Positions 7,454 to 11,579 of a DNA stretch of 11,579 bases are shown piece by piece; position 1 is the stretch's first letter; every line of letters starts with the position of its first letter. Made by a program: the position numbers and the translations under genes. The notes beneath the pieces were generated by a model. That model worked only from the letters and a program-made list of their open reading frames with translations, was not told where the DNA came from and searched no databases. The stretch is from Propionibacteriaceae bacterium (GTDB lineage Bacteria > Actinomycetota > Actinomycetes > Propionibacteriales > Propionibacteriaceae): contig JAJTCL010000054.1 in the NCBI GenBank assembly GCA_021323255.1, positions 1-11,579 of the forward strand, given 5' to 3'.

Positions 7454-7459
7454 ACCCTA
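7454..7459 (-). promoter_or_regulatory. Candidate -10 box for clpX
   Basis: TAGGGT on the minus strand predicts a start near 7447 and a leader of about 36 nt that includes the AGGAGG ribosome binding site. No convincing -35 lies 16-18 nt upstream. Between this box and the clpP2 stop is a weak stem, GGAC-GAAAT-GTCC, not followed by a T-run, so I do not call a terminator. Read-through from clpP2 is likely. Confidence 0.3.
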
Positions 7460-7517
7460 GCCTGACGACTCCGTGAAGTGGAGGACATTTCGTCCACCTG
7501 TTAGACTCACGTTGCCA

Positions 7518-8177
7518 CTAGACCGGAACTGCCTTGAGCGATGTCAAGACCTCGTCGATCAGGCCATATTCAAGAGCCTGCTCTGCCGTAAGGTACTTAT
7601 CCCGCTCGATGTCTCGACTAACCTCGTCTGTCGTCTTGCCGGTGTCTTCAGCCAGCATCTGCTCCATCAGCGCCCGGATACGCAGGATCTCCCTGGCCTG
7701 GATCTCGATGTCAGAGGACTGCCCGTAGCCACCTTCGGTTGCCGGCTGGTGAATCAGGATTCGGCTGTTCGGCAGCGCCAGCCGCTTGCCCTTGGTGCCG
7801 GCCGCCAAGATCACCGCGGCGGCCGAGGCCGCCTGCCCGAGGCACACCGTGCGTACGTCTGGCTTGATGTAACGCATGGTGTCGTAGATCGCGGTGAGGG
7901 CGGTGAACGACCCGCCGGGCGAGTTGATGTAGATCTCGATATCGCGCTCGGCGTCCATCTGTTGCAGGCAGAGCAACTGAGCCATCACGGCATTGGCGAT
8001 GTCGTCGGAGATCGGCGTGCCGAGGAAGATGATCCGATCCTCGAAGAGTTTGGTGTACGGGTCGATCCGGCGCATGCCGTACGACGTACGCTCCTCCCAC
8101 TGCGGGATGTAGTAGTCCATCGTGGGAGAGAAAGGCTGACCCAGAGCGAAGGGTTGCGAAGCCAATCCGTTGGTCAT
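7518..8177 (-). CDS. clpP2: ATP-dependent Clp protease proteolytic subunit ClpP2
   Basis: This serine peptidase subunit in actinobacteria assembles with ClpP1 into a mixed 14-mer chamber fed by ClpX or ClpC. From the ATG at 8177 it has 219 residues. The catalytic triad is Ser118 (in GQAASAAA), His143 (RILIHQP) and Asp193 (IERDKYLT). The oxyanion-strand motif INSPGGSF is intact. I prefer the ATG at 8177 over the in-frame GTG at 8195. AAGGAG at 8192-8187 lies 9 nt before the ATG and overlaps the clpP1 stop codon. The GTG makes a GTGA overlap with that stop but has no ribosome binding site. Either way the gene is tightly coupled to clpP1. The N-terminal tail of about 40 residues includes a propeptide region that is presumably trimmed on maturation, as known for the family. 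Confidence 0.95.
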   Translation of the reverse strand: MTNGLASQPFALGQPFSPTMDYYIPQWEERTSYGMRRIDPYTKLFEDRIIFLGTPISDDIANAVMAQLLCLQQMDAERDIEIYINSPGGSFTALTAIYDTMRYIKPDVRTVCLGQAASAAAVILAAGTKGKRLALPNSRILIHQPATEGGYGQSSDIEIQAREILRIRALMEQMLAEDTGKTTDEVSRDIERDKYLTAEQALEYGLIDEVLTSLKAVPV

Positions 8178-8186
8178 CTCGATTCG

Positions 8187-8192
8187 CTCCTT
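8187..8192 (-). promoter_or_regulatory. Ribosome binding site deciding the clpP2 start
   Basis: AAGGAG, 9 nt before the ATG at 8177 and overlapping the clpP1 TGA. It argues for ATG 8177 over GTG 8195 and for coupled translation of the two peptidase subunits. Confidence 0.6.
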
Positions 8193-8866
8193 CACTGGTT
8201 GGGGGCCTGAGGTGAGGGAATCTGCGCAGCAGTCTCAAAGACGTGATCAATGAAGCCGTACGCCTGAGCCTGCTCTGCGGTGAACCACCGGTCCCGGTCG
8301 GAGTCTGCCTCAATCTGCTCGAGTGTCTGGCCGGTGTGCTCGGCAATCAGCTTCTGCATGGTCGACTTGATATGCAGCGACTGCTCGGCCTGGATCCGGA
8401 TATCGCTTGCCGTGCCGCCAAGGCCGCCAGAAGGTTGATGCATCATGATCCGGCTGTGCGGCAGGGCGTACCGCTTGCCTTTCTCGCCCGCGCACAACAA
8501 GAACTGACCCATCGATGCAGCCAAACCGATCGCCACGGTCGCCACGTCGTTGGAGATCCACCTCATGGTGTCGTAGATCGCCATCCCAGAGTCGACCGAT
8601 CCGCCAGGTGAGTTGATGTAGAGGTAGATGTCCTTATGTGAATCTTCAGCGTTCAGCAACAGCATCTGAGCGCAGATGGCGTTGGCGTTTTCGTCCTTGA
8701 CTTCAGAGCCGAGAAAGATGATGCGGTTCTGCAGCAAGGATTGGTAGACGTTGTCGTCGAGTCCAAAACCGTTGCGGTTGCCAGAGTTGTTGTAGCTGTT
8801 GGGACGCGGTGCCCACTCGGGCTGATTGAAATGGCTGAGAAACGAAGAGCCGGGAGTCGGGTTCAC
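8192..8866 (-). CDS. clpP1: ATP-dependent Clp protease proteolytic subunit ClpP1
   Basis: This is the partner of ClpP2 in the hetero-oligomeric Clp peptidase. It has 224 residues with triad Ser118 (GLAASMGQ), His143 (RIMMHQPSGG) and Asp192 (ADSDRDRWFT). NRIIFLGSEV and INSPGGSVDSGMAIYDTM match the ClpP1 branch rather than ClpP2. The GTG at 8866 is the only usable start, since the next in-frame methionine is deep in the core. About 37 residues precede the conserved DDNVYQSLL block, longer than the mycobacterial N-terminus as I recall it. The stretch is Asn/Ser-rich (NSYNNSGNRNGFG), presumably a cleaved propeptide. There is no Shine-Dalgarno sequence. TAGGTT ends 7 nt before GTG, predicting a leaderless message, and a ClgR-like site lies further upstream. 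The gene follows tig after about 150 nt and is coupled to clpP2 downstream. Confidence 0.96.
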   Translation of the reverse strand: MNPTPGSSFLSHFNQPEWAPRPNSYNNSGNRNGFGLDDNVYQSLLQNRIIFLGSEVKDENANAICAQMLLLNAEDSHKDIYLYINSPGGSVDSGMAIYDTMRWISNDVATVAIGLAASMGQFLLCAGEKGKRYALPHSRIMMHQPSGGLGGTASDIRIQAEQSLHIKSTMQKLIAEHTGQTLEQIEADSDRDRWFTAEQAQAYGFIDHVFETAAQIPSPQAPNQ

Positions 8867-8873
8867 GTTGACG

Positions 8874-8879
8874 AACCTA
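8874..8879 (-). promoter_or_regulatory. Candidate leaderless -10 box for clpP1P2
   Basis: TAGGTT on the minus strand, 7 nt from the GTG at 8866, puts +1 at 8867 or on the start codon itself. No match to TTGACA is found 16-18 nt upstream, which fits a promoter that needs an activator. Confidence 0.45.
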
Positions 8880-8917
8880 CCCCGGAGCGTCTGGCGAGTC
8901 TCGGGGAAATCAGGCGT

Positions 8918-8934
8918 GTTCGCTGTCGGCGCAG
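8918..8934 (-). promoter_or_regulatory. Candidate ClgR binding site upstream of clpP1
   Basis: On the plus strand the site reads GTTCGCT-GTC-GGCGCAG, an imperfect inverted repeat. It matches the ClgR operator as I recall it for Streptomyces (GTTCGCY-N3-RGCGAAC) at all but two positions, both in the second half-site. The centre (8926) is about 59 bp upstream of the predicted clpP1 transcription start, a usual position for an activator acting without a strong -35. ClgR is the known activator of clpP1P2 in Mycobacterium, Corynebacterium and Streptomyces. No clgR gene is in the window, so its presence is inferred. Confidence 0.5.
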
Positions 8935-9017
8935 AAGGGCGAAATCAACAAGGGCTGATGCGCAACCCACCGATCATGGAACGCGAACCTCCGACCTCCT
9001 ACACCAGGGCCGAAGCG

Positions 9018-10439
9018 TTAAGAGCTTGGGTTCTGAGCCGGTTCCGCTGTTGGCTCCTCGGCAACCTCGCCAGCGACATCCTCAGGCTGGACTTCTGGAT
9101 CGCCGTACGTGCCGTCCTCGTGGAGCTTTGCCAGTTCGACCACCGAGCCATTGGAATCGGTCACGGTAGCGGACTCCACGATCATGGCCAGCGCCTTGCC
9201 GCGACGGATCTCCAGCATGTACTCCTCGATGTGGTGCGGATGTTCCTTCAGGTGATCCGCGACCTGCTGTGGCGGAACGCCGTCAGTCTGAGCCTTACGC
9301 ACGATGTGTTGAGTGAAGTCGTTCTGATCAACCTCGAGTGAGTGCTCTTCGGCAACCTTGTCCAAGATGATCTGCGCCTTGAGAGCTTGGCCGGACCTTT
9401 CTTCGAGGTCGGCCCAGAATTCGTCCTCGGTCTGCTCCTGGCCGACGTCGGCGAGGTACTGCTCGATAGTCAGCCCCGCCTGTCCGAGTTGCTCGGTGAT
9501 CTGCTGACGGCGATTGTCGACCTCGGAGGTGAGGAGATGCTCTGGCACCTCGAGAACCACCTGTCCGACGAGGGTCTCCAGGACCGCGTCGCGAGCCTGA
9601 CTCGCCTGCTCGAGTCGAGCAATCCGGGTGAGGCGCTCCTCGATGTTGGCACGCAGCTCCTCGATGGTGTCGAATTCCGATGCTTCCTGGGCGAACTCAT
9701 CGTCGGCATCCGGCAGTTCAGAAGTTTGCACCTTGGTGACGGTGACCTGAATGTCGGCTTCCTCGTCCTTCAGCGGCCCGCTGACCAGCGTCGAGGCGAA
9801 GGTCGCGGATTCGCCGGCGGACAGCCCGGTGACCGCCTCGTCAAGTCCGTCGAGCATCTGCCCGGACCCAACGGTGTACTCCACCTCTTCGGCAGCTGCA
9901 TCTTCCAGCGGTTCCCCGTCCCTGCTGGCGAGGAGGTTGATCGTGACGATGTCACCCTCAGCCGCGGGGCGCTCCACGGTTTCCCGTGATCCGAAGCGGT
10001 TGCGCAGCACGTCGAGTTGCTGGTCGACCAGTGTGTCCGGCACCTCCAGCGGGTCAACCTGAGCTTGCAGGGTGGAAAAGTCCGGAAGCTCGAACTCGGG
10101 GCGTACGTCGACCTCCGCAGTGAACTCGATGACGTCACCGTCCTCGAGTTTGGTGACCTCGACGTCAGGCTGGGCCAGCGGTGACAGATTGTTTTCGGTG
10201 ATGGCGGCGCCATAGAAACCCTGCCAGGAGTCGTTGAAAGCCTCTTGGATGATGACTCCACGACCAAAGCGTTGGTCGATCACCAAAGGCGGGACCTTGC
10301 CGCGCCGGAACCCAGGAATGTTCACCGACTTGGCGACCTCGGCGTACGCCTTGTCCATACTGGGCTTGAGATCCGCGAACGGCACCTCAACGGTGATCTT
10401 GACCCGGCTCGGGCTCAACTGCTCGACGGTGCTTGGCAC
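9018..10439 (-). CDS. tig: Trigger factor, ribosome-associated chaperone and prolyl isomerase
   Basis: This chaperone binds ribosomal protein L23 at the exit tunnel, shelters nascent chains and can isomerise prolyl bonds. It has 473 residues from GTG at 10439. The N-terminal ribosome-binding domain carries the signature GFRRGKVP at 43-50, the same position as in Escherichia coli, which supports this start. An FKBP-like PPIase domain follows (AAEGDIVTINL to VTVTKV, about 150-240). The helical C-terminal arm then ends in an acidic, low-complexity tail (EDVAGEVAEEPTAEPAQNPS). AGGAG at 10452-10448 lies 8 nt before the GTG. The open frame extends 39 codons further upstream, but that stretch is not trigger-factor sequence and holds the promoter. 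It is first in the tig-clpP1-clpP2-clpX order, with about 150 nt before clpP1 and no evident terminator between. Confidence 0.97.
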   Translation of the reverse strand: MPSTVEQLSPSRVKITVEVPFADLKPSMDKAYAEVAKSVNIPGFRRGKVPPLVIDQRFGRGVIIQEAFNDSWQGFYGAAITENNLSPLAQPDVEVTKLEDGDVIEFTAEVDVRPEFELPDFSTLQAQVDPLEVPDTLVDQQLDVLRNRFGSRETVERPAAEGDIVTINLLASRDGEPLEDAAAEEVEYTVGSGQMLDGLDEAVTGLSAGESATFASTLVSGPLKDEEADIQVTVTKVQTSELPDADDEFAQEASEFDTIEELRANIEERLTRIARLEQASQARDAVLETLVGQVVLEVPEHLLTSEVDNRRQQITEQLGQAGLTIEQYLADVGQEQTEDEFWADLEERSGQALKAQIILDKVAEEHSLEVDQNDFTQHIVRKAQTDGVPPQQVADHLKEHPHHIEEYMLEIRRGKALAMIVESATVTDSNGSVVELAKLHEDGTYGDPEVQPEDVAGEVAEEPTAEPAQNPSS

Positions 10440-10491
10440 GCTGGTTACTCCTGTGATCGCAGCGCGGACGGAATAGGGACCGCCCGAGCTT

Positions 10492-10506
10492 GGCTCACGC
10501 TGAGCC
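10492..10506. repeat. Short inverted repeat in the tig leader
   Basis: GGCTCA-CGC-TGAGCC forms a perfect 6-bp stem with a 3-nt loop. It falls within the predicted tig 5' untranslated region, just after the inferred transcription start. There is no following T-run, so it is not a normal intrinsic terminator. Confidence 0.4.
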
Positions 10507-10512
10507 GCGGCA

Positions 10513-10541
10513 ATCCTACGGGGCACGCGTAACCCGGCCAA
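10513..10541 (-). promoter_or_regulatory. Candidate tig promoter
   Basis: On the minus strand TTGGCC (10541-10536) and TAGGAT (10518-10513) are separated by exactly 17 nt. This is a good fit to a vegetative actinobacterial promoter. It predicts a start near 10506 and a leader of about 67 nt ending with the AGGAG ribosome binding site. Confidence 0.5.
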
Positions 10542-10571
10542 ACCTCCGTACGGCACGTCCGGTCAACTGGA

Positions 10572-10600
10572 TTGGTCGGCGCACTCGAGTGCCCTACACT
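10572..10600 (+). promoter_or_regulatory. Candidate promoter of the tRNA-Pro / tRNA-Gly unit
   Basis: TTGGTC (10572-10577) and TACACT (10595-10600) are separated by exactly 17 nt, with predicted start near 10607, about 25 nt before the mature tRNA-Pro end. The spacer contains the perfect 12-bp palindrome GCACTCGAGTGC (10581-10592). The unit diverges from the tig promoter. Confidence 0.55.
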
Positions 10601-10631
10601 CGTCGCGAACGTTCGGACCAGGCCGGACGGC

Positions 10632-10704
10632 CGGGGCGTAGCGTAGCGGCTAGCGCGTCTGCTTTGGGAGCAGAAGATCGCAGGTTCGAGTCCTGTCGCC
10701 CCGA
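10632..10704 (+). tRNA. tRNA-Pro (anticodon TGG)
   Basis: A full 73-nt cloverleaf can be drawn by hand. The acceptor is CGGGGCG pairing with CGCCCCG plus discriminator A. The D stem is GCGT/GCGC. The anticodon stem is TCTGC/GCAGA with loop TTTGGGA, giving anticodon TGG at positions 34-36. The variable loop is AGATC and the T arm is GCAGG-TTCGAGT-CCTGT. The 3' CCA is not encoded (CTC follows). It reads proline codons of the CCN box through U34. It is followed after 49 nt by tRNA-Gly and is probably cotranscribed with it. Confidence 0.95.
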
Positions 10705-10753
10705 CTCCATGAACGCAGCCGAACGCCCTCGGGCCGCAACTCGTCATGGACAT

Positions 10754-10827
10754 GCGGGTGTAGCTCAATGGCAGAGCCCCAGCCTTCCAAGCTGGTCATG
10801 CGAGTTCGATTCTCGTCACCCGCTCCA
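10754..10827 (+). tRNA. tRNA-Gly (anticodon TCC), CCA encoded
   Basis: A clean cloverleaf can be drawn by hand. The acceptor is GCGGGTG/CACCCGC with discriminator T, followed by an encoded CCA at 10825-10827. The D arm is GCTC-AATGGCA-GAGC. The anticodon stem is CCAGC/GCTGG with loop CTTCCAA, giving anticodon TCC. The T arm is GCGAG-TTCGATT-CTCGT. It reads GGA and probably GGG. Its 3' end overlaps the end of the integrase pseudogene on the other strand and is the likely attachment site of the element to the right. Confidence 0.95.
10796..10827. other. Probable attachment site at the tRNA-Gly 3' end
   Basis: The 3' half of tRNA-Gly (T arm, acceptor strand and CCA) abuts a tyrosine recombinase gene pointing at it. 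This is the standard layout of an element integrated at a tRNA. On the opposite strand the integrase reading frame ends with VERVTRIELA, coded by the complement of the tRNA itself. The matching repeat at the other end of the element would be beyond the right edge, so the exact core cannot be drawn. Confidence 0.5.
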
Positions 10828-11579
10828 CCACGAAAGCCCTAGTCGGAGCCTTCTTCGGGACCGCTGATCTGCGTCCTGGAATGCCCGATGAGGACCTCGG
10901 GCCACGCACGGGCCACAGCGCGGTTGGTTCCCGCTCGATCAGCTTCTGACGCGCATCGGCGATCTCGCGGTCCCGCTGACTCGTCGCGTGCTGGTAGATC
11001 AGGGCGGCGCGCATGCTGCCGTGGCCCATTCGGTACATCAGCTCGCGAGTGCTGGCGCCGCTCGCCGCCGCCAGATTGTTGCCGGTATGGCGGAGATCAT
11101 GGAAGTGGAATCCAGCAGGCAAGCCGGCCTCGACAACGATCTTGCTCCAGCGCACCGACCGGTGGACGTTGTTGCGCCTTAGCGACGCATCCAGCGGCCC
11201 CGAAAGACCAGCTCATTGCGTTCTGCTGGGAAATCAACCAGATGGGCCTTCATCACGACCACGATGATCGCCGGCAGCGCAACAGCGCGCACGCCGGCGG
11301 TCGACTTCGGTGGACCCGTCACTCGGCGTCCATCTTGTAGCTCGGCGAACTTCCCGGGAGATCGTGACAGTTCCCCGTTCCAGGTCAAGGTCTGAGCGTC
11401 GCAGGGCTACCGGCTCACCCCATCGCAGTCCAGTGAATGCTGCAAGCAACAGCAGCGCCGCATAGCGCCTCTCGACTAGTTGCGATAGGGCGAAGACTTG
11501 CCGGATGGTGGCCACTGACCGCTCGGTGCTTGTCTCCTTGTCATAGCTGGGGATTCGGCACGGATTCTGTGCGATGAGC
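10796..11579 (-). pseudogene. Tyrosine recombinase (integrase) with two frameshifts, 5' part outside the window
   Basis: This is the catalytic part of a phage or integrative-element integrase, read in three successive frames. From the right edge frame one gives LIAQNPCRIPSYDKETSTER and FALSQLVERRYAALLLLAAF with TGLRWGE. Near 11347 one extra base (or two lost) shifts to frame two, ELQDGRRVTGPPKSTAGVRA through NELVFRG. Near 11198, in a GGGGCC run, one lost base shifts to frame three, LRRNNVHRSVRWSKIVVEAG and HDLRHTGNNLAAASGAS, then MGHGSMRAALIYQHAT. All catalytic residues remain: Arg at 11425-11423, Lys near 11307, HxxR ending at 11092-11090, His in MGHGS, and Tyr at 10996-10994. The last 32 nt overlap tRNA-Gly. 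It is either a recently inactivated integrase or affected by sequence errors. The SAM-like core-binding domain would lie beyond the edge. Confidence 0.85.

Noticed and set aside
6542..7465. A 307-codon open frame on the plus strand opposite clpX
   Set aside because: It is a shadow of clpX in high-GC DNA. Its translation has no recognisable fold, and the opposite strand carries a complete ClpX with all motifs.
7470..7510. Intrinsic terminator after clpP2
   Set aside because: Only a 4-bp GGAC/GTCC stem with no T-run, so read-through into clpX is more likely.
8950..9020. A tRNA-like stretch (minus strand) just after the tig stop, with GGAGGTTCG resembling a T arm
   Set aside because: The supposed T stem does not pair, and no acceptor or anticodon stem can be drawn around it.
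10581..10592. CIRCE (HrcA) element, because the palindrome contains the GCACTC/GAGTGC half-sites
   Set aside because: CIRCE needs a 9-nt spacer between half-sites and flanking TTA/TAA. Here the halves abut directly and sit before tRNA genes.
1..11579. CRISPR arrays, insertion sequence transposases, biosynthetic or defence cassettes
   Set aside because: None seen. No regularly spaced repeats and no transposase motifs. The only mobile-element gene is the integrase at the right edge.

Overview
This window is high-GC actinobacterial chromosome. The gene order tig-clpP1-clpP2-clpX and folC-DUF4233-ndk, the paired ClpP1/ClpP2 peptidases, the frequent GTG starts and the -10 boxes lying only 6-9 nt before start codons all point that way. 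A member of the Propionibacteriales or a relative is plausible, but the sequence alone does not settle it. Nearly everything is conserved housekeeping. I found no convincing new defence, biosynthetic or regulatory system.

Left block (1-2747, minus strand): the 5' part of a TIGR03960-type B12-binding radical SAM gene, then ndk, a small DUF4233 membrane protein gene and folC. Transcription runs folC > DUF4233 > ndk > radical SAM. DUF4233 overlaps the folC stop through a GTGA junction. Middle (2748-6121): a short divergent promoter region feeds folC leftward and valS rightward. ValS is of the archaeal-like type, lacks the bacterial C-terminal coiled coil, and is the only protein gene on the plus strand. 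After it comes a roughly 650-bp non-coding stretch with a GAGCGAG-rich repeat-like segment and a frameshifted, internally deleted remnant of a DUF559-like gene.

Right-centre block (6122-10439, minus strand): tig, clpP1, clpP2 and clpX, the protein folding and proteolysis cluster. Trigger factor meets nascent chains at the ribosome. ClpP1 and ClpP2 form the mixed peptidase that ClpX feeds with unfolded substrates. A ClgR-like operator sits about 59 bp upstream of a predicted leaderless clpP1 start. Divergent promoters between tig and the tRNAs drive tig leftward and tRNA-Pro(TGG) then tRNA-Gly(TCC) rightward.

Right edge (10796-11579): a tyrosine recombinase of an integrated element, transcribed toward tRNA-Gly and overlapping its 3' end. 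It carries two compensating frameshifts yet keeps every catalytic residue. The tRNA-Gly 3' end is the probable attachment site, and the element continues beyond the window.

The items most worth checking are the inverted archaeal-type valS, the twice-frameshifted but catalytically complete integrase, the ClgR-like site, and a strong excess of the palindrome CGTACG (18 copies, none in the repeat/pseudogene stretch or the integrase region).
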